Below, piece by piece: positions 7,362-13,100 of a stretch of DNA of 45,926 nt; the first letter of the stretch is position 1, and each line of letters starts with the position of its first letter. A model generated the notes under the pieces. It saw only the letters and a program-made list of their open reading frames with translations, made no database searches and was not told the origin of the DNA. Made by a program: the position numbers and the translations under genes. Origin of the DNA: UMGS755 sp045602005 (GTDB lineage: Bacteria; Bacillota; Clostridia; UBA1381; UBA9506); assembly GCA_045602005.1 (NCBI GenBank), contig JAZSAS010000015.1, positions 1 through 45,926 of the forward strand, written 5' to 3'.

Positions 7362-7754
7362 TTATCTCTTTGAGAACTGAGGAGCACGACGAGCGGCTTT
7401 TAAGCCGTATTTCTTTCTTTCCTTCATTCTCGGGTCACGTGTCAGGAAACCGGCCTTCTTCAAAATCGGACGGAAGGTTTCTGCATCAACCTCTAACAGT
7501 GCTCTTGCAATACCGTGACGGATTGCGCCGGCCTGACCGGTGAAACCGCCGCCGACAACATTAACAAGCACATTATACTTGCCCTCTGTTTTAGTTGCAA
7601 CCAAAGGCTGCTTAACAATAACTTTTAAAGTCTCCAGACCGAAATAATCATCTAATGTACGATTGTTAACCGTGATATCTCCCTGACCGGGAACCAGTCT
7701 AACTCTGGCGATGGACTTTTTTCTTCTGCCGGTACCGTAAAATAATTCTGCCAT
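7362..7754 (-). CDS. rpsI: 30S ribosomal protein S9
   Basis: A 130-aa protein of normal length with the S9 hallmarks: start AELFYGTGRRKKSIARVRL, middle GGGFTGQAGAIRHGIARAL, and the invariant end KKYGLKAARRAPQFSKR whose basic tail reaches the P site. It follows rplM with a 15-bp gap carrying AAGGAGG, the standard two-gene operon. Its 3' end is intact although an element appears to have inserted immediately downstream, as expected when an att site regenerates the C-terminal codons. Confidence 0.98.
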   Translation of the reverse strand: MAELFYGTGRRKKSIARVRLVPGQGDITVNNRTLDDYFGLETLKVIVKQPLVATKTEGKYNVLVNVVGGGFTGQAGAIRHGIARALLEVDAETFRPILKKAGFLTRDPRMKERKKYGLKAARRAPQFSKR

Positions 7755-7769
7755 TTCTCACAATCCTCC

Positions 7770-8207
7770 TTATTTAATCTCGAAAGCCCAGGCTTCCGGT
7801 TTCTGAGCAGCATGCTCATGAGTATCGCCGGCATAAACCCGCAATCTTGTTAAAGCATGTGCACCTAAGGTGTTGTGAGGCAGCATGCCCTTGACAGCCT
7901 TAGTCATTGCAAAGGCAGGACGCTCGTTCATCAGCTTGTCATACCGAACGGCCTTTAAACCGCCAACATAGCCTGTGTGTCTGTAATAATGTTTCTGCTG
8001 CAGCTTTTTGCCTGTTAAAACAGCCTTTGCTGCGTTAATGATAATCACATGGTCGCCACAGTCACAATGGGGAGTGAATTCGGGCTTATGCTTACCACGA
8101 AGGATAGCTGCTGCCTGTGCTGCCACTCTGCCCAAGGGCTTGCCGTCTGCATCTATGATATACCATTTTCTTTGCAGTTCATGAGCTTTTGCCATAAATG
8201 TACTCAT
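7770..8207 (-). CDS. rplM: 50S ribosomal protein L13
   Basis: A 145-aa protein with L13 motifs: RKWYIIDADGKPLGRVAA, GDHVIIINAAKAVLTGKK, YYRHTGYVGG, and AVKGMLPHN leading to LRVYAGDTHEHAAQKP. It binds 23S rRNA early in 50S assembly. The ATG at 8207 follows CAGGAGGT; a later ATG at codon 5 (MAKAHELQ) is possible but has no better signal. First gene of rplM-rpsI, with its own consensus promoter and an untranslated leader of about 50 nt. Confidence 0.98.
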   Translation of the reverse strand: MSTFMAKAHELQRKWYIIDADGKPLGRVAAQAAAILRGKHKPEFTPHCDCGDHVIIINAAKAVLTGKKLQQKHYYRHTGYVGGLKAVRYDKLMNERPAFAMTKAVKGMLPHNTLGAHALTRLRVYAGDTHEHAAQKPEAWAFEIK

Positions 8208-8262
8208 AAATCTTTTACCTCCTGTATCTTCTAATCATTATTTCCAAAATGCAACATTCAAT

Positions 8263-8291
8263 ATTATAATCTATGTTAAACCTTTTGTCAA
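8263..8291 (-). promoter_or_regulatory. Consensus sigma-A promoter of rplM-rpsI
   Basis: On the minus strand TTGACA (8286-8291), 17 nt, TATAAT (8263-8268), both perfect, preceded by A/T tracts. Confidence 0.9.
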
Positions 8292-8358
8292 GAGGTTTTT
8301 TAAAAAAATTAAAATAGTTTATTCAAAGTTTTATTTTCTTCGTTTTACTCTTTTTTTC

Positions 8359-9033
8359 TCATGAATGCTCAATGTTCATTTTCACTAATTGATAAATTTC
8401 TTCCCCGATTTCATCAATGGAGCGAATTTCTTCACCCCTCGCACAGGACACAATCTGCCACCCGGCAACAGAGGCAACCTCCATGGCACTGTTATAGGCC
8501 CGGTCTAAATGCTGCGGGTCACGCTCGTGGATGTCTTTTTGTTGCTCCCCCGTGATTTTATTGGCACGGTTCGCCATTAACCGGCGTGCACAGGCCGGCG
8601 GCATATCTAAAAACAGCACCAGGTCCGGCTTTGGTAGCTCCAGTTTTTCATATTCCAGCTCACTGAGCCACTGAATAAACGCCTGCTTATCGCCCTTGAT
8701 TTTAGCACCCTGATGCACCAGATTTGAAGTGACATACCGGTCTGCGACCAAAACGCCACCCACCCGGTAAAACGCACCCCAATCCCGCTTATAGCTTGCA
8801 TAACGGTCAATGGCATAAAACAATGATGCGGCATAAGGACTCACATCCTCAGCATTTTTTCCTAAATCACCGGCAAGATATCGCTTTACAGGTACAGAAA
8901 AATCACTGTTATAATCAGGAAAGGAAATTTGCCTTGTGTGATACCCTTCACCCAGCAACCGGTTATACAGTTTCTCTGTCTGAGTGGCCTTGCCGCTGGC
9001 ATCCACACCCTCAATCACAATCAGCTTACCCAT
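8359..9033 (-). CDS. tmk: Thymidylate kinase (dTMP kinase)
   Basis: A 224-aa P-loop kinase that makes dTDP from dTMP. The Walker A reads EGVDASGKAT, with Ala-Thr in place of the usual Ser-Thr. The DRY motif is in VLVADRYVTSNLVHQ, and PDLVLFLDMPP leads to the arginine-rich LID (RRLMANRANK). The ATG is 2 bp after the thyX stop and its GGAGG lies within the last thyX codons, so the two are translationally coupled. The pairing places consecutive dTTP-synthesis steps in one operon. The family is clear, although the sequence belongs to a diverged Clostridial subtype. Confidence 0.92.
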   Translation of the reverse strand: MGKLIVIEGVDASGKATQTEKLYNRLLGEGYHTRQISFPDYNSDFSVPVKRYLAGDLGKNAEDVSPYAASLFYAIDRYASYKRDWGAFYRVGGVLVADRYVTSNLVHQGAKIKGDKQAFIQWLSELEYEKLELPKPDLVLFLDMPPACARRLMANRANKITGEQQKDIHERDPQHLDRAYNSAMEVASVAGWQIVSCARGEEIRSIDEIGEEIYQLVKMNIEHS

Positions 9034-9035
9034 GC

Positions 9036-9806
9036 TCAGTCCTCCTGTGTGCGGTAGGTTTTCCGCATTTCAGCCGCTTTTCCGCAGGTCATTTTCCCTT
9101 CCGGACAAGGGCCTGCCACACAGGAAGGTCCGGCCAAGGAAAACAGTGTGGGAGCCACACTGCGAACCAAACGCAGCATTTCATTAGCAAGAGCTTGAAT
9201 TTCCCACTGGGCACGGTTACAGCAGCGATGATGAAAGAAATTCATCAGGCTTCGGGCGTTCATGGTCATAATCAACTTAGTTTCACAGGCATTGGGCAGA
9301 ACAAAGCGGGCATCTTCAATGGCTTTTTTCTCCGCCTGACTTTTGGCCTGCTTTTCAGGAATGCCTTCCTTAATAAATTCTGCCAGATATTTTTCCGACA
9401 GAATGTCTGCCAATTGGTTATATGTATTCTGGGCATTGTTCATAGACTCCACATATAATGCGTGAGCTTTCCCGTCTGCTGCAATTGCCGGCGGTGTGAC
9501 AAATTCAAACTGCCCTTCCCTGACATATCGCTGAGATTTAACGGAATAGCTGGCAAGCCTGTGTCGTGTCAGCTGAGCCAGCAAGCTGCGGCTCACACCC
9601 TCAACACCAAAGGTAAAACTCACGTGCTCAATGGGACTTTCATGCCCTAAATCCATGAGCATTTTCAAAAATTTCTCCACCCTTTCGCTGTCCAGTCCTT
9701 CTAAAACCTCTTTCACACCGGAGCTGGAATAACACAGCTTGGCTGCAGCGGATATGATTTTTTCCGGCTCACCGGTATATTGCAAAAGTTCTACATGGAG
9801 TGCCAT
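9036..9806 (-). CDS. thyX: FAD-dependent thymidylate synthase
   Basis: A 256-aa flavin-dependent thymidylate synthase (dUMP to dTMP using methylene-THF, NADPH and FAD). The ThyX signature RHRLASYSVKSQRY (RHR, then S-x-RY) lies near residues 82-95. HESPIEHVSFTF precedes it, and LMTMNARSLMNFFHHR-type active-site residues follow. A cysteine-rich tail (GPSCVAGPCPEGKMTC) is typical of Clostridial members. GGAGG precedes the ATG at 9806. Presence of ThyX makes a separate ThyA unnecessary. Confidence 0.95.
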   Translation of the reverse strand: MALHVELLQYTGEPEKIISAAAKLCYSSSGVKEVLEGLDSERVEKFLKMLMDLGHESPIEHVSFTFGVEGVSRSLLAQLTRHRLASYSVKSQRYVREGQFEFVTPPAIAADGKAHALYVESMNNAQNTYNQLADILSEKYLAEFIKEGIPEKQAKSQAEKKAIEDARFVLPNACETKLIMTMNARSLMNFFHHRCCNRAQWEIQALANEMLRLVRSVAPTLFSLAGPSCVAGPCPEGKMTCGKAAEMRKTYRTQED

Positions 9807-9843
9807 GAAACATTCCTCCGATTTTATAAAATTTTACTATTTA

Positions 9844-9872
9844 AGTATAGTCTTTGTGCAGAAATTTGTCAA
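9844..9872 (-). promoter_or_regulatory. Sigma-A promoter of thyX-tmk
   Basis: On the minus strand TTGACA (9867-9872), 17 nt, TATACT (9844-9849). Confidence 0.85.
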
Positions 9873-9948
9873 GTTGTTTTCATTGAGTGTTTATTTTTTG
9901 CCAAAGCTATGGTAGAATATATAAGAATAGATATTAGGAGATGAAGCT

Positions 9949-10488
9949 ATGAAGGATTTATGGGATTTGTTTTTCACCTTTGCACGCATTGGCGGCTTTA
10001 CTTTTGGTGGCGGATATGCCATGCTGCCCATGCTTCAGAGAGAACTGGTTGACAAAAAGAAATGGACAACGGAAGAGGCTTTACTAGATTACTATGCCAT
10101 TGCCCAATGCACACCGGGCGTGATTGCCGTGAATACTGCCACCCTGGTGGGCTATCGGCTAAAAGGCACCCTTGGCGGCATTTTCGCCACTCTGGGCGTT
10201 GTGTTTCCTTCTTTTATAATTATAACAATCATTGCAGCTGTTTTAAATAATTTTGCCGATTTGCCAGTGGTGCAGAATGCTTTTGTTGGCATTAGAGCCT
10301 GTGTCTGTGCTTTGATTTTAGATGCTGTCATTAAGTTAGGCAAAAAAGCCATCGTAGACTGGCCGACGTTGGTCATTGCAGTGGCCGTATTCCTCTTAGC
10401 TTGTCTTTTGAACCTGTCACCCATTCTGCTGGTGCTGGCCGCCGGACTTGCCGGACTTCTGATTCAAGGGAGGAAGTTTGCAAAATGA
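9949..10488 (+). CDS. Chromate transporter family protein, subunit 1 (split ChrA)
   Basis: A 179-aa membrane protein equal to one half of ChrA. It carries the FTFGGGYAMLP motif near residue 17 and AIAQCTPGVIAVNTATLVGY near residue 48, both diagnostic of the family, plus about five to six hydrophobic spans. AGGAG lies 8 nt before the ATG. Its TGA overlaps the ATG of the next half, so the two are co-translated and probably form a heterodimer. Homologues export chromate in some bacteria; in anaerobic Firmicutes the real substrate is unknown. Confidence 0.9.
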   Translation: MKDLWDLFFTFARIGGFTFGGGYAMLPMLQRELVDKKKWTTEEALLDYYAIAQCTPGVIAVNTATLVGYRLKGTLGGIFATLGVVFPSFIIITIIAAVLNNFADLPVVQNAFVGIRACVCALILDAVIKLGKKAIVDWPTLVIAVAVFLLACLLNLSPILLVLAAGLAGLLIQGRKFAK

Positions 10489-11042
10489 TTTATATACAGC
10501 TTTTTTGTGAATTTTTCAAAACCGGTCTCTTTGCCGTCGGCGGCGGTCTTGCAACACTCCCCTTCCTGCGGGATATGGCTGCCAGAACCGGTTGGTTCAC
10601 CGAAGCATTGCTGGCTGATATGATTGCCATTTCCGAGTCCACACCGGGGCCTATCGGTGTCAACATGGCAACCTATGCCGGATATCTCACTGCCGGTGTG
10701 CCGGGCACTCTGATTGCCACACTGGGCCTGATTACCCCGCCGATTATCATCATGCTGATTGTGGCGAGAGTGTTAGATGCCTTTCGTGAAAACCGCTATG
10801 TCAATGCCGCCTTTTACGGGCTGCGTCCTGCCGTGGCAGGGCTGATTGGTGCCGCCGGCATCACGGTTGTTAAAGAGTCATTGGTGCATCTGCCCTATGC
10901 GGGCAACCTCGTTGGCTTTTTTGATTTTCCCTCTATCTGCATTTTCATCGCCGTATTTGCATTGATGAAGATTTTTAAAAAGCACCCCATTGTGTATATT
11001 CTCGGCTCAGCATTGGCAGGAATTGTGATTGGATTTATATAA
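10485..11042 (+). CDS. Chromate transporter family protein, subunit 2 (split ChrA)
   Basis: A 185-aa second ChrA half. GLFAVGGGLATLPFLRDM and AISESTPGPIGVNMATYAGY are the counterparts of the motifs in subunit 1. It starts at the ATG in the ATGA overlap with the first gene, preceded by AAGGGAGGAAG. A longer frame from 10401 overlaps the upstream coding sequence and is rejected. A hairpin and a strong terminator follow. Confidence 0.9.
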   Translation: MIYIQLFCEFFKTGLFAVGGGLATLPFLRDMAARTGWFTEALLADMIAISESTPGPIGVNMATYAGYLTAGVPGTLIATLGLITPPIIIMLIVARVLDAFRENRYVNAAFYGLRPAVAGLIGAAGITVVKESLVHLPYAGNLVGFFDFPSICIFIAVFALMKIFKKHPIVYILGSALAGIVIGFI

Positions 11043-11059
11043 TAAAAACAGAAAAGCTA

Positions 11060-11086
11060 CGGGACGTCTTTTAAAAAGGCGTCCCG
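11060..11086 (+). terminator. Hairpin after the chromate transporter genes
   Basis: CGGGACG (11060-11066) and CGTCCCG (11080-11086) pair around a T/A-rich loop. There is no T run, so it may act as an mRNA 3' stabiliser ahead of the true terminator. Confidence 0.5.
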
Positions 11087-11122
11087 CAAATCTAAACACA
11101 CCTGTTCAGTTTTTCAAAAGTA

Positions 11123-11158
11123 AAAAATCCGCACACAATCGTGTGCGGATTTTTTTTG
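11123..11158. terminator. Bidirectional terminator between chrA genes and tRNA-Val
   Basis: Perfect 8-bp stem CCGCACAC / GTGTGCGG with loop AATC, A6 on the left and T8 on the right. It ends the chrA pair on the plus strand and tRNA-Val on the minus strand. Confidence 0.92.
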
Positions 11159-11159
11159 G

Positions 11160-11233
11160 TGAGGATAAATGGACTTGAACCATCGACCTCTTGCATGTCA
11201 AGCAAGCACTCTAACCAACTGAGCTATACCCTC
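11160..11233 (-). tRNA. tRNA-Val (GAC)
   Basis: The minus strand folds into a full cloverleaf. Acceptor GAGGGTA pairs with TATCCTC (one G-T pair), the D arm is GCTC/GAGT, the anticodon stem is CTTGC/GCAAG with loop TTGACAT (anticodon GAC, valine), and the T arm is GATGG/CCATT with loop TTCAAGT. The discriminator is A and the CCA is not encoded. Confidence 0.95.
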
Positions 11234-11273
11234 ATGATAGATCAATCTGTCATCTTAATGACTGACTTTGTTT

Positions 11274-11302
11274 AGTATAACACAACGAAATATGCTTGTC
11301 AA
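11274..11302 (-). promoter_or_regulatory. Sigma-A promoter of tRNA-Val
   Basis: On the minus strand TTGACA (11297-11302), 17 nt, TATACT (11274-11279), about 40 bp before the tRNA. This shows that tRNA-Val does not depend on read-through from the hairpin region upstream. Confidence 0.88.
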
Positions 11303-11352
11303 GGTTTTTATGCTGTCCTTCTATGTTATCTAGTCTCAACTTCGCATCTATA

Positions 11353-11398
11353 TACATTTCATTAATGTAAATGGTATTGCTTGAGAAATCGATTTCTC
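11353..11398. repeat. Two palindromes at the outer edge of the hairpin region
   Basis: TACATT/AATGTA with a 5-nt loop (11353-11369), and the perfect 16-bp palindrome GAGAAATCGATTTCTC (11383-11398). They lie between the tRNA-Val promoter and hairpin array 1. No protein gene is credible here. Confidence 0.6.
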
Positions 11399-11469
11399 TA
11401 CCAGGAGAAAAACACTTCATAGTTAATGTTATTTCTGGGAAAGCAGAACTATTGAGATATTTTAATTTT

Positions 11470-11642
11470 AGCTAAATTTTGCACATTCGTGCAAAGCGAA
11501 ATTATCTCACTTCGTTCAATAGCTAAATAACTCCTTCGGAGCAGCTAAATTAAATTCGCCTTTAAGCGTGCGAAGCACATTTAGCTGGCGTAGGCAATTT
11601 AGCTGAACTTGTTCAATTTAGCTCGCGTCAGCGAATTTAGCT
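11470..11642. repeat. Hairpin array 1 with AGCTAAAT / ATTTAGCT linkers
   Basis: The linker AGCTAAAT occurs at 11470, 11521 and 11543, and its inverse ATTTAGCT at 11579, 11597, 11616 and 11635. The linkers frame small hairpins: TTTGCAC/GTGCAAA (11478-11495), CTCC-TTC-GGAG (11531-11541), GTGC-GAA-GCAC (11568-11578), GAAC-TT-GTTC (11605-11614) and CGC-GTCA-GCG (11624-11633). One unit (GGCGTAGGC, 11587-11595) no longer pairs. Linker orientation switches near 11550-11567, so the array is a dyad as a whole. Loops read TTC on the left and GAA on the right, consistent with the same symmetry. Confidence 0.85.
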
Positions 11643-11683
11643 GAAAAAAGACATTTTTCATTATCGAAAAATGTTTTTTCTGG
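11643..11683. terminator. Terminator-like hairpin closing array 1
   Basis: A6 (11644-11649), the 9-bp stem ACATTTTTC/GAAAAATGT with loop ATTATC, then T6 and TCTGG. It is symmetrical and could terminate in both directions. It has the same layout as the tRNA-Lys terminator at 11890-11928, including the CTGG that follows. Confidence 0.7.
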
Positions 11684-11717
11684 AAGAACCGAATGGTTTA
11701 GATGCAACATGTTTTTA

Positions 11718-11890
11718 GTGAAATATCTCGCTTTGCTCAATATGAAATAATTTACTCCGTAAATTGTGAAATAGAAAGCTAAAGCTTTCTGTGAAATGAA
11801 ATAAATCCACACGCCACAGGCGTATTTCACATTGCGAAGCAATATTTCACGCTCGAAGAGCATTTCACAGATTCTGAAAGGATTTATTTC
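11718..11890. repeat. Hairpin array 2 with GTGAAAT / ATTTCAC linkers
   Basis: GTGAAAT occurs at 11718, 11766 and 11791 (with a variant ATGAAAT at 11742) and its inverse ATTTCAC at 11824, 11844 and 11862. Hairpins between them: ATTTAC-TCC-GTAAAT (11750-11764), AGAAAGCT-AA-AGCTTTCT (11773-11790), ACGCC-ACA-GGCGT (11811-11823), ATTGC-GAA-GCAAT (11831-11843) and GCTC-GAA-GAGC (11851-11861). The 11-nt arms GAAATAAATCC (11798-11808) and GGATTTATTTC (11880-11890) pair over the right-hand units, giving a multibranch fold. Its architecture and length (173 bp) equal those of array 1, but with a different linker. Confidence 0.85.
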
Positions 11891-11928
11891 GTTGAAAAAA
11901 GCACTTGCAATTTGCAAGTGCTTTTTTC
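11890..11928 (-). terminator. Terminator of tRNA-Lys
   Basis: The stem GCACTTGCAA/TTGCAAGTGC (11901-11921) is flanked by A6 and T6. On the minus strand it begins directly after the encoded CCA of tRNA-Lys. Confidence 0.9.
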
Positions 11929-12004
11929 TGGTACACCTTCAGGGACTCGAACCCTGGACACCCTGATTAAGAGTCAGGTGCTCTACCAGCTGAGCTAAAG
12001 GTGC
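11929..12004 (-). tRNA. tRNA-Lys (CTT), CCA encoded
   Basis: The minus strand gives acceptor GCACCTT with AAGGTGT, anticodon stem CCTGA/TCAGG with loop CTCTTAA (anticodon CTT, lysine AAG codon), and T arm CAGGG/CCCTG with TTCGAGT. Discriminator A and CCA are encoded, unlike in the neighbouring tRNA-Val. Confidence 0.96.
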
Positions 12005-12033
12005 AAATATTCAATTATTCCCAACGAGAATAT

Positions 12034-12062
12034 ATTATACCACAACATTTTCTGTTTGTAAA
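12034..12062 (-). promoter_or_regulatory. Sigma-A promoter of tRNA-Lys
   Basis: On the minus strand TTTACA (12057-12062), 17 nt, TATAAT (12034-12039), about 30 bp before the tRNA. Confidence 0.78.
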
Positions 12063-12082
12063 CAGTTTTTTTCTTGCTTGGG

Positions 12083-12110
12083 CAAAATACAATCGAACAA
12101 TTGTATTTTG
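12083..12110. repeat. AT-rich inverted repeat upstream of the tRNA-Lys promoter
   Basis: Arms CAAAATACAAT and ATTGTATTTTG, 11 bp perfect, 6-nt loop. It could be a second terminator for the ribU-like gene or merely a stable hairpin. Confidence 0.5.
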
Positions 12111-12131
12111 TTTAAAAATTACGTGCCACTC

Positions 12132-12180
12132 AACTAAGCAAAGACAGAAACAAAAAAAACATTTCTGTCTTTGCTTAGTT
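12132..12180 (-). terminator. Long hairpin after the ECF S-component gene
   Basis: A perfect 19-bp inverted repeat (arms at 12132-12150 and 12162-12180, beginning AACTAAGCAAAGACAG) with an 11-nt T-rich loop on the minus strand. It begins 8 bp after the stop codon of the S-component gene. The lack of a terminal T run makes it an atypical terminator. Confidence 0.6.
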
Positions 12181-12188
12181 TAATTCAA

Positions 12189-12737
12189 TTATCGAAAATA
12201 ACGCCGCACGACCTGATAAAGCACACCGGCCAAAGCAGCATTCACCGGCCATTTAATTAAATTAAGAGGCAGAGCACCGCCAATGACAAAGTAAGCCGCA
12301 TCGAAGCTTTGGGGAACCATGCCAATCATTTTATAAATCGGCACAACAGCCACATAATTTAAAAGGCATGCCAAAACAATGGTTAACAGGCTGCTGATAG
12401 CCAGTGCAATCCAGCTATGGAATCGATAACGCTGAAATAGCTTTTTCATTCCGCTATACAGCAACACAAAAACCACGCCCAGCACAAGATTAAAGGCTGT
12501 TCCCACCCCGGCGCTGGCCGTGCCGGTGATAACCAATGCAATCAGTGCATTGATAATTTGAGCAAAAATGCCTGCACCTGCGCCCAGGAGCATGGCACAG
12601 AGAATCAGGGGCACCTGAGCAAAATCCAACTTTAAAAACGGAAACGCAGGAGCAACCGGAATTTCAAAATAGCAAACCACAATGCTGACGGCTGCCAAAA
12701 GTGCTGTTGTTGTCATTGTTTTGATGTTAAGTTTCAT
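12189..12737 (-). CDS. ribU: ECF transporter S component, riboflavin type
   Basis: A 182-aa integral membrane protein with about five to six spans. The N-terminal TTTALLAAVSIVVCY and the LKLDFAQVPLILCAMLLGAGAGI segment match the ligand-binding front half of riboflavin S components (RibU), which work with a shared EcfA-EcfA'-EcfT module encoded elsewhere. The strongest specificity evidence is outside the gene: it is preceded by an FMN riboswitch and terminator. The ATG at 12737 has AGAGAGGAT upstream. Monocistronic here. Confidence 0.88.
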   Translation of the reverse strand: MKLNIKTMTTTALLAAVSIVVCYFEIPVAPAFPFLKLDFAQVPLILCAMLLGAGAGIFAQIINALIALVITGTASAGVGTAFNLVLGVVFVLLYSGMKKLFQRYRFHSWIALAISSLLTIVLACLLNYVAVVPIYKMIGMVPQSFDAAYFVIGGALPLNLIKWPVNAALAGVLYQVVRRYFR

Positions 12738-12770
12738 GTTTATTATCCTCTCTGAATTGATTTTTGCCCG

Positions 12771-12815
12771 AAAAAAACTGCCTCTGTTCCGACGGACAGA
12801 CGGAAAACAGGGCAG
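12771..12815 (-). terminator. Riboswitch-controlled terminator before ribU
   Basis: The minus strand carries CTGCCCTGTTTTCCG and CGGAACAGAGGCAG, which form a long GC-rich stem followed by seven T (12771-12777). It sits between the FMN aptamer and the ribU ribosome-binding site, so it is the expression platform. Confidence 0.85.
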
Positions 12816-12831
12816 ACAAATAGACTAACCA

Positions 12832-12965
12832 AAAACCTCTTCCATCCAGACTCGCTTTCGCTCACTGTCGGCTTTGGAATCGCACCAAAATCTGCCTTGC
12901 GGCTCGCGGGCTCGGTTCTAAGACCATTACCGCCGGTCGGGATTTTCACCCTGCCCTGAAGTTCG
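12832..12965 (-). promoter_or_regulatory. FMN riboswitch (RFN element)
   Basis: The minus strand holds the conserved RFN blocks in order: CTTCAGGGCAGGGTGAAAAT, CCCGACCGGCGGTAATGGTC, GAGCCCGCGAGCC, GATTCCAAAGCCGACAGT and AGTCTGGATGGAAGAG. These fit the six-helix FMN aptamer. With the downstream terminator it should stop ribU transcription when FMN is abundant. Confidence 0.96.
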
Positions 12966-12993
12966 TTACATGATTAAATTATATGATGTTTAC

Positions 12994-13022
12994 AGTATAC
13001 TACACTTCCATGGGAAATGCAA
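12994..13022 (-). promoter_or_regulatory. Promoter of the FMN riboswitch-ribU transcript
   Basis: On the minus strand TTGCAT (13017-13022), 17 nt, TATACT (12994-12999), about 30 bp before the aptamer. Confidence 0.75.
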
Positions 13023-13033
13023 GCATATTTTTC

Positions 13034-13062
13034 TTGTATTTCCATTTTTTTTATGATACAAT
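13034..13062 (+). promoter_or_regulatory. Promoter of the stalk-domain protein gene
   Basis: TTGTAT (13034-13039), 17 nt, TACAAT (13057-13062), then AGAAAGGAG before the ATG at 13101. Confidence 0.65.
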
Positions 13063-13100
13063 AGCTATACGTATAAGTCGTCAGAAAGGAGACTTCGTTG

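Noticed and set aside
8550..9033. tmk as a deoxynucleoside kinase instead
   Set aside because: The DRY motif, the LID arginines and coupling to thyX favour dTMP kinase, even though the Walker A ends Ala-Thr.
8796..9458. A 220-codon plus-strand frame across tmk and thyX
   Set aside because: Antisense to two certain genes and low-complexity His/Gln-rich.
11470..11890. Possible CRISPR array
   Set aside because: The repeated linkers are only 7-8 nt, they invert halfway, and the intervening segments are palindromic hairpins rather than unique spacers. No cas gene is present.
11618..11917. A 99-codon minus-strand open frame through hairpin array 2
   Set aside because: It begins inside the tRNA-Lys terminator, has no ribosome-binding site, and its length is explained by the absence of stop codons in the hairpin repeats.
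12743..12949. A short minus-strand frame before ribU
   Set aside because: It lies entirely within the FMN riboswitch and its terminator.
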